This document shows positions 36,175 through 44,333 of a stretch of 64,000 nt of DNA, in pieces (position 1 is the stretch's first letter; each line of letters starts with the position of its first letter). The DNA lies in contig NZ_CP118270.1 in NCBI RefSeq assembly GCF_028771845.1, positions 3,038,001 to 3,102,000 on the forward strand. Reading direction: 5' to 3'. Source of the stretch: Paenibacillus marchantiae (lineage in GTDB: Bacteria > Bacillota > Bacilli > Paenibacillales > Paenibacillaceae). Below the pieces are notes generated by a model, which saw only the letters and a list, made by a program, of their open reading frames with translations, was not told the DNA's origin and made no database searches. The position numbers were made by a program, and so were the translations under genes.

Positions 36175-36540
36175 CTATGCGTGATCTTTGGATCTTCTTC
36201 CGGCATCAAAAGGGGTGGAAACCGGGATGAACAGATCAATGATCCCAATGACCAATGCAGCCAGAACAGCACCAAGCAGACTGACATGTACATGATCTAC
36301 GACATATTGACCAATCCAGATCACCAGTGCGCTGACGATGAAGCCGACTATACCGCGGCCAAAAGGATTAACCCTTTTACCGAAGATGCCTTCAACAACC
36401 CAGCCAAGCAGAGCAATAACCAGAGCAAGCATCAGTGCGCTCCAGAAACCACCGACGGCGAATCCGGGTACGATCCAGCTGACGACCATCAATACAATTG
36501 CGGCGATGATAAATCGCACGACATGTCCCAGAAAATTCAT
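36175..36540 (-). CDS. Small membrane protein, YvlD / phage-holin IV-like
   Basis: This 121-residue protein has four hydrophobic segments: VRFIIAAIVLMVVSWIVPGF, SALMLALVIALLGWVVEGIFG, FGRGIVGFIVSALVIWIGQYV and LLGAVLAALVIGIIDLF. This matches the four-TM YvlD family, annotated as phage holin family 4 although they are chromosomal and not lytic. The function is unknown; in Bacillus yvlD belongs to an envelope-stress-responsive operon, and that link is only by analogy. The RBS AGGAGGT lies before the ATG. Confidence 0.8.
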   Translation of the reverse strand: MNFLGHVVRFIIAAIVLMVVSWIVPGFAVGGFWSALMLALVIALLGWVVEGIFGKRVNPFGRGIVGFIVSALVIWIGQYVVDHVHVSLLGAVLAALVIGIIDLFIPVSTPFDAGRRSKDHA

Positions 36541-36712
36541 GGTGTTATACCTCCTTTATTCAGATCGGATTGAGCATTGTACATCCTGTTCAATGGTGAG
36601 GTTGCACAATCCTGACACCTGTAGTTTGCGGCGCTATGTCCCAAGTTATGTGTGGAAGGATTCGTTAAATAGCGCTAGAAAGTTTCTTTCGTTATAATAC
36701 AGTTATAGTTTG

Positions 36713-36720
36713 GAAGGAGT
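36713..36720 (+). promoter_or_regulatory. RBS that fixes the TTG start of mutS2
   Basis: GAAGGAGT ends seven bases before TTG 36728. A TTG at 36710 in the same frame lies before this site and is rejected. TATAAT at 36693-36698 may be the -10 box, but no convincing -35 was found. Confidence 0.7.
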
Positions 36721-36727
36721 TGTACAC

Positions 36728-39097
36728 TTGGACACGAAAATTTTAAAAACATTGGAATATCGCAAAATTTTAAATACATTGCAAAGCTTTGCCCAGACTA
36801 CGATGGGAAAAAAGAAAGCGGAACAATTGGAGCCGATCAGTGAACTGGAAGAAGTGAAGAGACTGCTCCAGCAAACCGATGAAGCTTTTACGTTTGATCG
36901 TCTGAAAGGCTCTCCATCTTTTGGGGGAATTGTGGATATTACTGCTTCGATCAAACGCGCCGAAATAGGGGGCACGTTGAACCCGCATGAGTTACTGGGA
37001 ATTTCCAACACCACTATGGCAGCACGTCGATTGAAACGTCAGATCGCTGCACTCCACGATGATGAAAAGGTGGAATCGATTTTCTATATCAGTGATCAGT
37101 TATCTGAGCAAAAAACGCTTGAAGATGCGATTCGGATCTGTATTGACGACAATGCCGAAGTCTCAGATAGCGCGAGTGTAACACTGGCGCAGATTCGTCG
37201 TGAGCTGCGCGGCGGTGAAGCTCGCATCCGTGAGAAACTGGATTCGATGATCCGTTCTTCTACGGTATCCAAAATGCTGCAGGACCAGCTGATTACCATT
37301 CGGGGAGACCGTTTCGTGATTCCCGTAAAATCGGAATATCGCTCGTACTTTGGCGGGATTGTACATGATCAATCCGGTTCAGGAGCAACGCTGTTTATTG
37401 AGCCAGAATCCATCGTTGCGATGAATAACAAATTGCGCGAGACCCGAATCCGGGAAGAACGCGAAATTGAAGTGATTTTGCAGAAATTAACGGCACTTGT
37501 CAGTGAACAGGCAGAGTGGTTATTGGTTGATGTTGACCTGTTGGGATCGCTGGATTTCATATTTGCCAAAGCACGTCTTGCCCGAGAATTGAAAGCCACA
37601 TTGCCACGCATGAACGATCGCGGATTCATCAAGCTTAAAAAGGGACGCCATCCGCTGATCTCGATTGAAAATGTAGTGCCAACCGACATTGAACTCGGCA
37701 ACGATTATACATCCATTATCGTAACGGGTCCAAATACGGGTGGTAAGACAGTAACACTCAAAACGATTGGTTTACTGAGCCTCATGGCAATGTCAGGTTT
37801 GTTCGTTCCAGCGGAAGATGGCAGCCAGTTATGTGTTTTTGATGCGATTTACGCGGACATTGGTGACGAACAGAGCATTGAACAGAACCTGAGTACATTC
37901 TCCAGTCATATGACGAACATCATTCGGATACTGAAGAACATGACAACCAAAAGTCTGGTGTTACTTGACGAACTTGGGGCAGGTACCGACCCGGCAGAAG
38001 GTTCTGCACTGGCGATCTCCATTCTGGAGCATATGCATCAGACCGGATGCCGCATGGTAGCAACAACGCATTACAGTGAGCTGAAAGCTTACGCTTATGA
38101 GCGAAAAGGTGTTATTAATGCCAGCATGGAATTCGACGTTAATACACTGAGCCCTACCTACCGACTACTCGTCGGTGTGCCGGGACGGAGTAACGCGTTT
38201 GCAATTGCGGAGCGGCTAGGTCTGCCAGGATACATTCTGGATTACGCGCGTGGCGAAGTGAAAGAAGAAGACCAGCGTGTAGAGCATATGATCGCTTCCC
38301 TGGAAGAGAACCGGCTTACTGCGGAGCAAGAACGTGAGAGTGCGGAACGTCTGCGCCAGGACATGGAGAAATTGCGCAGCCGTCATCAAGCCGAACTGGA
38401 GAAGCTGGAACAGCAGCGTGACCGACGCATTGAAAAAGCGGAAGAAGATGCCCGCAACATTGTGGACAAGGCCAGAGCGGAAGCTGAGAAGATTATAACT
38501 GATCTTCGTCAGCTCGCTATGGAAGAAGGCGCATCCGTGAAGGAGCACAAACTTATTGCTGCTCGCAAACAACTGGATGAAGCTGAACCTGAGAAACGCA
38601 AGAAGACGGCTAAGCGCACTTCAACGGCAACGAAGTCTCGGGCCATCGGACCGGGCGATGAAGTTCTTGTCTACAGTTTGAATCAAAAAGGTCATGTGGT
38701 GGAGATGTCAGGCACCAAGGATGCCATGGTTCAATTGGGGATCATGAAAATGAAAGTATCCCTGAATGACCTGGAATTACAGCAGTCTGCACCAGCAGAA
38801 GCCAAACCGAAGCAGAAACCGGTAACCGGCGTGAAACGAACTCGCGATGACAATGTGAAAAGTGAACTGGATTTGCGGGGGACGAATCTGGAAGAAGCCT
38901 TGATGGAGACAGATCGTTTTATCGACGAAGCTTTCCTTGCTAATCTGGGTCAGGTGTATATTATTCACGGTAAAGGAACAGGAATTTTGCGTTCCGGTAT
39001 TCAGGATTACCTGCGTAAGCATAGACATATAAAAAGTTACCGGCTGGGCAATTACGGAGAAGGCGGAAACGGTGTGACCGTCGCAGAATTGGAATAG
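36728..39097 (+). CDS. mutS2: MutS2 endonuclease / ribosome-rescue ATPase
   Basis: This 789-residue protein has the family length. The core contains Walker A VTGPNTGGKTVTLKTIG, Walker B SLVLLDELGAGTDPAEGSAL and the region ATTHYSELKAYAYERKGV. A coiled-coil linker (about residues 510-630) precedes a KOW-like segment, and the C-terminus is an Smr nuclease domain (ELDLRGTNLEEALMETDRFI, HGKGTGILRSGIQDYL). It lacks the mismatch-recognition domain of MutS. MutS2 suppresses recombination, and in Bacillus it also splits collided ribosomes. TTG start at 36728. It lies downstream of the zapA-like gene with two reverse genes between. Confidence 0.93.
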   Translation: MDTKILKTLEYRKILNTLQSFAQTTMGKKKAEQLEPISELEEVKRLLQQTDEAFTFDRLKGSPSFGGIVDITASIKRAEIGGTLNPHELLGISNTTMAARRLKRQIAALHDDEKVESIFYISDQLSEQKTLEDAIRICIDDNAEVSDSASVTLAQIRRELRGGEARIREKLDSMIRSSTVSKMLQDQLITIRGDRFVIPVKSEYRSYFGGIVHDQSGSGATLFIEPESIVAMNNKLRETRIREEREIEVILQKLTALVSEQAEWLLVDVDLLGSLDFIFAKARLARELKATLPRMNDRGFIKLKKGRHPLISIENVVPTDIELGNDYTSIIVTGPNTGGKTVTLKTIGLLSLMAMSGLFVPAEDGSQLCVFDAIYADIGDEQSIEQNLSTFSSHMTNIIRILKNMTTKSLVLLDELGAGTDPAEGSALAISILEHMHQTGCRMVATTHYSELKAYAYERKGVINASMEFDVNTLSPTYRLLVGVPGRSNAFAIAERLGLPGYILDYARGEVKEEDQRVEHMIASLEENRLTAEQERESAERLRQDMEKLRSRHQAELEKLEQQRDRRIEKAEEDARNIVDKARAEAEKIITDLRQLAMEEGASVKEHKLIAARKQLDEAEPEKRKKTAKRTSTATKSRAIGPGDEVLVYSLNQKGHVVEMSGTKDAMVQLGIMKMKVSLNDLELQQSAPAEAKPKQKPVTGVKRTRDDNVKSELDLRGTNLEEALMETDRFIDEAFLANLGQVYIIHGKGTGILRSGIQDYLRKHRHIKSYRLGNYGEGGNGVTVAELE

Positions 39098-39118
39098 CCC
39101 GACCAGGAATCAAAGAAG

Positions 39119-39150
39119 TTCTGCCGCATGAGTGAGTTCAGGCGGCAGAA
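39119..39150 (+). other. Intercistronic hairpin after mutS2
   Basis: TTCTGCCGC (39119-39127) pairs perfectly with GCGGCAGAA (39142-39150). No T-run follows, so it probably acts in RNA stability or translation of the next gene. Confidence 0.6.
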
Positions 39151-39169
39151 TGGGGAAGGGGAACGATGA

Positions 39170-39589
39170 GTGAAAGGGACGATTGACGAATTGCTGTCTC
39201 ATCCCTTGGGGATGGTGCTCGGATTTTTCTCCGTAGCGATTATGGAGCTGCTTGTATTTCTTGCTTGCTTTGAACTGGTGACCAAGTACAAATGCTGGCA
39301 TGAAATCAAGAAGGGCAATGTGGCGGTTGCGATGGCTACAGGAGGCAAGATCTTTGGAATCTGCAACGTGCTTCATTTCTGCATTCAGGCCAAATCATCG
39401 GTGTATGAAGCTATGACGTGGTCATTTGTAGGATTTGTCCTTCTGCTCATTGCCTATTTTCTATTCGAGTTTCTGACACCGGTGTTCTCCATTGACAAGG
39501 AGATTGAAGCGGATAACCGGGCCGTTGGATTGATATCCATGATTATTTCCGTCTCGTTGTCATTTGTTATTGGCGCGAGCATCATGTAG
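39170..39589 (+). CDS. DUF350 membrane protein
   Basis: This 139-residue protein has about four hydrophobic segments (GMVLGFFSVAIMELLVFLACF, GGKIFGICNVLHFC, TWSFVGFVLLLIAYFLFEFL, AVGLISMIISVSLSFVIGASI) and Lys/Glu-rich loops, in line with the DUF350 (UPF0719) family. The N-terminal ELVTKYKCWHEIKKGNVAVAMATGG is characteristic. The GTG start follows GAAGGGGA. It lies after mutS2 with a hairpin between, and just before a tiny membrane peptide gene. Function unknown. Confidence 0.78.
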   Translation: MKGTIDELLSHPLGMVLGFFSVAIMELLVFLACFELVTKYKCWHEIKKGNVAVAMATGGKIFGICNVLHFCIQAKSSVYEAMTWSFVGFVLLLIAYFLFEFLTPVFSIDKEIEADNRAVGLISMIISVSLSFVIGASIM

Positions 39590-39600
39590 GGGGACCGTTC

Positions 39601-39681
39601 ATGAAGATATTGATACGGATTCTGTTTGCTGCATCGATTGTATTTTTTGCCATAGGCATCATATATGTGTTAAACACATGA
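39601..39681 (+). CDS. 26-residue single-pass membrane peptide
   Basis: The frame MKILIRILFAASIVFFAIGI continues IYVLNT to TGA 39679-39681. It begins 11 bases after the DUF350 stop with GTAGGGGGA as ribosome binding site. The peptide is one hydrophobic helix with a positive N-terminus (Lys, Arg). Its spacing and ribosome binding site suggest it is translated, perhaps as a partner of the DUF350 protein. Confidence 0.6.
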   Translation: MKILIRILFAASIVFFAIGIIYVLNT

Positions 39682-39709
39682 TTATCTGAAAGAGAAAGGT
39701 TGATTTAAT

Positions 39710-40276
39710 ATGGAACCAACAGTATGTCCATGGTGCCACACCGAGATTGTATGGGATGAGGAGCTAGGTCCAGAAGAAGAATGCCCTTACTGTCATAATG
39801 AATTAAAGGGATATCGTACTCTAAACATCAATATCGGTGATGAAGAGAACAATGAAGCCGAGGAAGACATCTATGATATGGATGATGTTGAGGACGGTGA
39901 ACAAACTACGGATCTCGCCAATTTGTGGGGAGATGAAGTAGAGCTGAAATTGCCGGAGCTTCGTACATTGACGAAATATGCGGATGAGGGCAATGATCTG
40001 ATTCAATACGAAGAAGGCGTGGAGAAGCAGCTTGATTTGCAAGAAGAGGTTCCGGAATGCCCACACTGCCGTGAATTCATGATCCTCACGGGTACACAGA
40101 AGGCAACCAAGGATACGTTCAACCCTGTTGCCAACGCTGTCTCTGGTACGGATTCGTTGCTGGATGCGCCGTTCTCTGTACAAATGTATGTATGCTCAGG
40201 TTGCTTCCAGGTTCAATATAACCTGTCCGAAGATGACCGTCTGCGTCTGATCCAGAATTTGAGTGCACGGAAATAA
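39710..40276 (+). CDS. Protein with two zinc ribbons, function unknown
   Basis: This 188-residue acidic protein has two zinc-binding modules. The first is CPWCHTEIVWDEELGPEEECPYCHNEL at the N-terminus. The second pairs CPHCREFM (about residue 118) with CSGC near residue 160. The linker is rich in Asp and Glu (DEENNEAEEDIYDMDDVEDGE), without hydrophobic segments. I do not recognise a named family. It is probably cytosolic and follows the two small membrane-protein genes. Confidence 0.78.
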   Translation: MEPTVCPWCHTEIVWDEELGPEEECPYCHNELKGYRTLNINIGDEENNEAEEDIYDMDDVEDGEQTTDLANLWGDEVELKLPELRTLTKYADEGNDLIQYEEGVEKQLDLQEEVPECPHCREFMILTGTQKATKDTFNPVANAVSGTDSLLDAPFSVQMYVCSGCFQVQYNLSEDDRLRLIQNLSARK

Positions 40277-40404
40277 GAGAGTAAGACGCTTCTGAAAATA
40301 TAATAATCCGGGAAATTCATCATGTTTTCCTTCTGCTTGGGGTACGTTAACCCTTAGACCTTGCCTGTGAAGTGCTGACTTCAGGTGGAATAAGGAGGGA
40401 GCAG

Positions 40405-41619
40405 ATGAAGATTTCTCTGGGCCGACAATCCATTCTGCTACTAGGCGTGAATGGATTGTTTGTGTTAGCCGGAGCTTTGTCGGGAACGTTTCTGAATGTG
40501 TATCTGTGGAAAAGTCGTCCCGACTACGCCATGCTGGGATGGTTTACGATCAGCCAGCAAATTGCACTTGGACTCACGTTTTGGCTTGCGGGAAAGTGGG
40601 TCAAGGAACATAACAAAATGAGTGCGTTACGATTGGGAACAGCCTTGTCAGGTATTTTTTACATGCTTGTGTTATGGGCGGGACCAAAAGCGGTTGACTG
40701 GATATGGCCTCTGGGGATTTTGTTTGGATGTGCACTTGGATTGTTCTGGATTGCGTTCAATGTGGTTTATTTTGAGGTGACTGACCGGGAGAATAGGGAC
40801 CTGTTCAATGGCTGGGTGGGTCTGCTGGGTTCCATGACAGGCATCATCGGTCCGTGGTTCTCAGGTCTTATTATTTCACGAATGGTTGATAATTCGGGTT
40901 ATCGCCTTATTTTTACGGTGTCATTGGTCATATATGTGATTGCCGTTGTGTTCAGTTTTTTTCTGAAAAAAAGGGAGGTCAGCGGCACATACCGCTGGTC
41001 TGAACCGTGGCGACAGTTGTCTGCCAAGGATAGCGCATGGAGACCGCTTGGCATGGGACTGTTTGCACAAGGCGTGCGGGAAGGCGTATTTGCCTTTCTG
41101 ATTGCATTGCTTGTCTATGTGGCAACTAAGCAGGAATATAAACTAGGGCAGTTCTCGCTAATTACTTCAGCCGTAGCACTGGTGAGTTACTGGGCCGCAG
41201 GAAAATGGTTTAAGCCGCAATACAGGTCCAGAGGGATGTTAGCCGGTGCGATATTGTTATTCATCGTGTTAATTCCGCTATTATGGAAGGTCAGCTATGG
41301 TACGCTTTTAATTATGGGAATTGGATCTGCCTTGTCGATGCCGTTGTATATTTTGCCAATGATTTCGGCAGGATTCGACCTGATGGGAGCGAGCGGCGAA
41401 AATGTAGAGAAAAGGGTTGAACTTGTCGTATTAAGGGAGCTTTGTTTGATGGTCGGTCGTTTATTTGGCCTTGCTGTATTTATTCTGACGGTCATGAATG
41501 GCCCTTCTTTACAAACATTAACCTGGCTTATTGTGGCGCTTGGGGCTTTCCCGCTTATTGGCTGGATATTCATGCGCAACTTGTTAGTACATCCGGATCA
41601 GCAAGAACCCTCAGCATAG
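40405..41619 (+). CDS. MFS transporter
   Basis: This 404-residue protein has about 12 hydrophobic segments, a cytoplasmic loop in the middle (FFLKKREVSGTYRWSEPWRQL) and the MFS-type end. The start MKISLGRQSILLLGVNGLF follows AAGGAGGG (40392-40399); an in-frame Met 40372 has no site. The N-terminal segments (ALSGTFLNVYLWKSRPDYAMLGWFTI) resemble the YqgE/YkuC-like group. Substrate unknown. A bidirectional terminator separates it from the reverse oxidoreductase. Confidence 0.85.
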   Translation: MKISLGRQSILLLGVNGLFVLAGALSGTFLNVYLWKSRPDYAMLGWFTISQQIALGLTFWLAGKWVKEHNKMSALRLGTALSGIFYMLVLWAGPKAVDWIWPLGILFGCALGLFWIAFNVVYFEVTDRENRDLFNGWVGLLGSMTGIIGPWFSGLIISRMVDNSGYRLIFTVSLVIYVIAVVFSFFLKKREVSGTYRWSEPWRQLSAKDSAWRPLGMGLFAQGVREGVFAFLIALLVYVATKQEYKLGQFSLITSAVALVSYWAAGKWFKPQYRSRGMLAGAILLFIVLIPLLWKVSYGTLLIMGIGSALSMPLYILPMISAGFDLMGASGENVEKRVELVVLRELCLMVGRLFGLAVFILTVMNGPSLQTLTWLIVALGAFPLIGWIFMRNLLVHPDQQEPSA

Positions 41620-41623
41620 GGAA

Positions 41624-41668
41624 AAGGGTACAGTCCAGGGAATAATCCTGAGCTGTACCCTTATTTAT
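41624..41668. terminator. Bidirectional terminator between MFS and oxidoreductase genes
   Basis: AAGGGTACAG (41624-41633) pairs with CTGTACCCTT (41653-41662) with inner CCAGG/CCTG pairing; T follows on the plus side, A on the other. Confidence 0.85.
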
Positions 41669-41680
41669 TTGAGGCGTTGC

Positions 41681-42900
41681 TTACACAGGAGAAGGTTTAC
41701 TCGTTCTCGTTAATGAGAAAAGTTCCATATCGCCATTCTCAACTCCTGTAACAGCATCGGCCAAAATAGAAGCAGCGAACATGCTGTACACTGTACCGTT
41801 ACCGCCATAACCCTCAAGAAAATAAGAATGCGGGTATTCAGGATGTGGGCCGATAAACGGAAGTCCGTCATTCGTATTGCCAAATACGGCACCCCAGGCA
41901 TAATCAACTTCAAGACCCTCCAGTGGGAAATAAGAGCGAACTTCTTCCAGGAGTGTATCTCCCCGGTGTCTTGCCCGAATCTCACGCTGATCTTCCCTCG
42001 GTGTCTCTTCATCCAGACCGCCAGCAATGATCCGTCCGTCTGGTGTGGTTCTCATATACAGGTAAGGGCGTGCCGTCTCCCAGATCAGACTGTGCTCATA
42101 CCATTCCTTAAGGTCAGGCAACGGTTTAGTAGCGATAGCATAGGTGGTTTGTAGGTAGGCTCCTTGATCCTTTTTGATGGCCTGCGTCTCATAACCGGCA
42201 GCAAAAATAACCTTGCTGGCGCGGATTTTCCCACCTGAAGTATGACACAGCACACCATCATCATCGAATTCACAATGAATCATCTCAGTCTGTCCATAGA
42301 TTCGTGCTCCTCGTTTGCTTGCCGATTCAAACAAGGCATGAACAAAACGATACGGGTTCACTTCAGCATCCCCCAACGTATATAATGCGGCAGGTTTGCT
42401 GAAGGGGAAATGGGTGCTGATTTTGTCGGAATTCCACAGTTCAGCTTCAAAGCCATAATGCTTCAACGTTTGATATTCTTCCTCCAGCATGGCTACATCA
42501 TCAATGCTGCTGGCAAAACAGAGACTGGTCCGTGGAATAAACCAGGGATCGGTATCCAGCCTGTCCGCAATTTGTGTGAGTTTCTGCATGGCTTCACGAC
42601 ATAGTTCATAGAAGCGCACGCCTGTCTTTTCACCAAAGGTATTGATACAGGAGGTCAGTGTTTTGTCGTTTGTGTACTGCAAAAGTCCTGTATTGGCTGA
42701 ACTACTGCCATGCGCAATCTTTCTCTTATCAATAACAACCGTATTAACTCCACGCTCCGTAAGCAATTCGGAAGTCAGTGCCCCCCCATACCACCACCTA
42801 TGATCAAGCAGTCACAGGAGATGTCGGTTTGTAGCGAGGGATAGTTAGAATTTGGGTTGAAAGTGGAAGGCCAGAACGGTGTACCATAGACCAGATCCAT
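41681..42900 (-). pseudogene. FAD-dependent oxidoreductase (DadA type), frameshifted
   Basis: ATG 42900, after GAAGGAG, opens a frame MDLVYGTPFWPSTFNPN that reaches the FAD motif IIGGGMGG and then hits TGA at 42775-42777. The rest of the enzyme (GALTSELLTERGVNTVVIDKRK onward to 41681) is in the +1 frame, so one base is missing in a run of seven C (42781-42787, G on the coding strand). With eight G the protein would be about 406 residues, a D-amino-acid/glycine oxidase-like deaminating enzyme with GYETQAI and GPHPEYPHSYFLEGYGGNGT. Real pseudogene, phase-variable run, or sequencing error cannot be told. Confidence 0.82.
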
Positions 42901-42996
42901 TAGAAACATCTCCTTCATGATTACGTTTGTATACTTTTGAGTGACCGGGTTAACAATAATTGCGCATAAACTTTATGCCGAGGAGGTCAACGAAAC

Positions 42997-43230
42997 ATGC
43001 AGAATCAATCCATGCAAGCGCTGAGTCCGAAAGAATTGAATTATATTGCGGATTCAATAACCAATGAAGAACTGCTGATCAAGCAGTGCGCGGCTACAGC
43101 TTCTATCTCACATAATCCGCAAATTCAGCAGGCACTGAATCACTATGTTCGTTCCCATGAACAGCATCTGAACACACTCGTTAATGCTTTGCAACAACAT
43201 CAATCTATTGCTCCAACACAAGCACAGTAA
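42997..43230 (+). CDS. Small helical protein, possible spore-coat (CotF-like fragment)
   Basis: This 77-residue protein is helical and rich in Gln, Asn and His, ending NALQQHQSIAPTQAQ. The segment NEELLIKQCAATASISHNPQIQQALNHYV resembles the helical bundle of spore coat protein F. GAGGAGG precedes ATG 42997. CATAAACTTTA near 42965 loosely fits a mother-cell sigma-K -10 box. It lies directly before a longer CotF-like gene, so the pair is probably sporulation-expressed. Confidence 0.6.
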   Translation: MQNQSMQALSPKELNYIADSITNEELLIKQCAATASISHNPQIQQALNHYVRSHEQHLNTLVNALQQHQSIAPTQAQ

Positions 43231-43265
43231 TAGAAGCCGAATCTAACCGTATAGGAGGAAATCGT

Positions 43266-43661
43266 GTGTATTCTCAATCTTTATCATCTAGTGGATCTTT
43301 TATGCAGGAACAGGATTTGTTGAAGTCGATTCTTGCGGATTTAAGACGAACCGCGCGCGAATATACGACAGCAACAACCGAAGCTTCCTGTCCCATTACA
43401 CGTCGGATGTTCACAGATTTGACCAATGATACACTCCGTTTGCAAGGTGAGCTGTTTAATGTGATGCAGCAGAACAACATGTATTCGGTAGGCTCGAAGG
43501 CATTGCGCCAGGATGTGGACAAGCAGATTCAATCGGCCCACCAGACCCAACAGAAATGCCAGCAGTTCATTCAGGAAAAGAATACGCAGGCCAGTGCTTA
43601 CAACCAGGCGCCTAATGTACCCCAGCATCAACCGAATTACGGTAACCCTTATTACATGTAA
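43266..43661 (+). CDS. Spore coat protein, CotF-like
   Basis: This 131-residue protein has the CotF-type ferritin-like helical bundle: QDLLKSILADLRRTAREYTTATTEASCP, then TLRLQGELFNVMQQNNMYSV, followed by a C-terminal low-complexity region rich in Gln, Asn, Pro and Tyr that ends NPYYM. The GTG start is seven bases after AGGAGG (43253-43258). The Tyr/Asn-rich tail is typical of coat proteins that are cross-linked or assembled on the spore. It forms a pair with the preceding small gene. Confidence 0.82.
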   Translation: MYSQSLSSSGSFMQEQDLLKSILADLRRTAREYTTATTEASCPITRRMFTDLTNDTLRLQGELFNVMQQNNMYSVGSKALRQDVDKQIQSAHQTQQKCQQFIQEKNTQASAYNQAPNVPQHQPNYGNPYYM

Positions 43662-43706
43662 CCTTTGTAATTATGGTTTGAAGCAGGTACTGTTACAGAC
43701 CATACC

Positions 43707-43740
43707 ACCGCTTGCCCGAATTCAGGGCGGGCGGTTTTTG
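43707..43740 (+). terminator. Terminator after the coat-protein pair
   Basis: ACCGCTTGCCC (43707-43717) pairs with GGGCGGGCGGT (43725-43735) with two G-T pairs, followed by TTTTTG. Confidence 0.88.
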
Positions 43741-43743
43741 TCT

Positions 43744-43771
43744 TTGCATGATCGTTGAATTCATGTAATAT
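43744..43771 (+). promoter_or_regulatory. Possible promoter of alaRT
   Basis: TTGCAT (43744-43749) and TAATAT (43766-43771) are 16 bases apart. A sequence CATTTTCAGGAAGCT (43783-43797) just downstream resembles the CodY box with four mismatches; that is not enough to call it. Confidence 0.4.
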
Positions 43772-43819
43772 AAGTATTAATTCATTTTCAGGAAGCTGGA
43801 TGACGCTGGAGGGAAAGAC

Positions 43820-44320
43820 ATGAAGGATCTGAACGATCTGCAATTAAAAGTTCTGGATTTGTTGAAGGAAGACGCGAGAAGGACTCCCGCACTGCTGTCG
43901 ACGCTGCTGGGGGAGTCGGAAGATAAGATCAAGAACGCCGTGGCCCAGCTTGAACAGGACCACGTGATTGTGAAATACGCAACCGTTGTGAACTGGAGCA
44001 AGATTGATGATGAGAAAGTAACGGCCTTGATTGAAGTACAGATTACGCCTGAGCGTGGTCGTGGCTTCGAAGGGATCGCTGAACGCATTTATCTGTATCC
44101 GCAAGTGAAATCGGTATATCTCATGTCAGGTGCATATGATCTGCTCGTAGAAGTAGAAGGTGGCAACCTGCGTGAAGTCGCTAATTTTGTATCGGAGAAA
44201 TTGTCTCCGATTGACTCTGTACTTTCAACCAAAACGAATTTTATTCTTAAAAAATATAAGCAGGACGGGATTATTTTTGAAGACCATCAGGAAGACAACC
44301 GTCTCATGATCTCGCCGTAA
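43820..44320 (+). CDS. alaR: Lrp/AsnC-family regulator, AlaR-like
   Basis: This 166-residue regulator has an N-terminal winged helix (DLQLKVLDLLKEDARRTPALLS and EDKIKNAVAQLEQDHVIVKY) and the C-terminal ligand-binding RAM domain (VTALIEVQITPERGRGFEG, SVYLMSGAYDLLVEVEG). GGAGGGAAAGAC precedes the ATG. It lies 13 bases before an AlaT-like aminotransferase gene, as in the Bacillus alaR-alaT pair (yugG-yugH), where AlaR controls alanine synthesis. Confidence 0.88.
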   Translation: MKDLNDLQLKVLDLLKEDARRTPALLSTLLGESEDKIKNAVAQLEQDHVIVKYATVVNWSKIDDEKVTALIEVQITPERGRGFEGIAERIYLYPQVKSVYLMSGAYDLLVEVEGGNLREVANFVSEKLSPIDSVLSTKTNFILKKYKQDGIIFEDHQEDNRLMISP

Positions 44321-44333
44321 AGGAAGATGCGTC

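Noticed and set aside
36175..36540. Prophage remnant (phage holin family match)
   Set aside because: The four-TM YvlD family is annotated as holin-like but is chromosomal; no other phage genes are nearby.
43783..43797. CodY-like box before alaR
   Set aside because: CATTTTCAGGAAGCT has four mismatches to the consensus and lies after the presumed start point; not supported.
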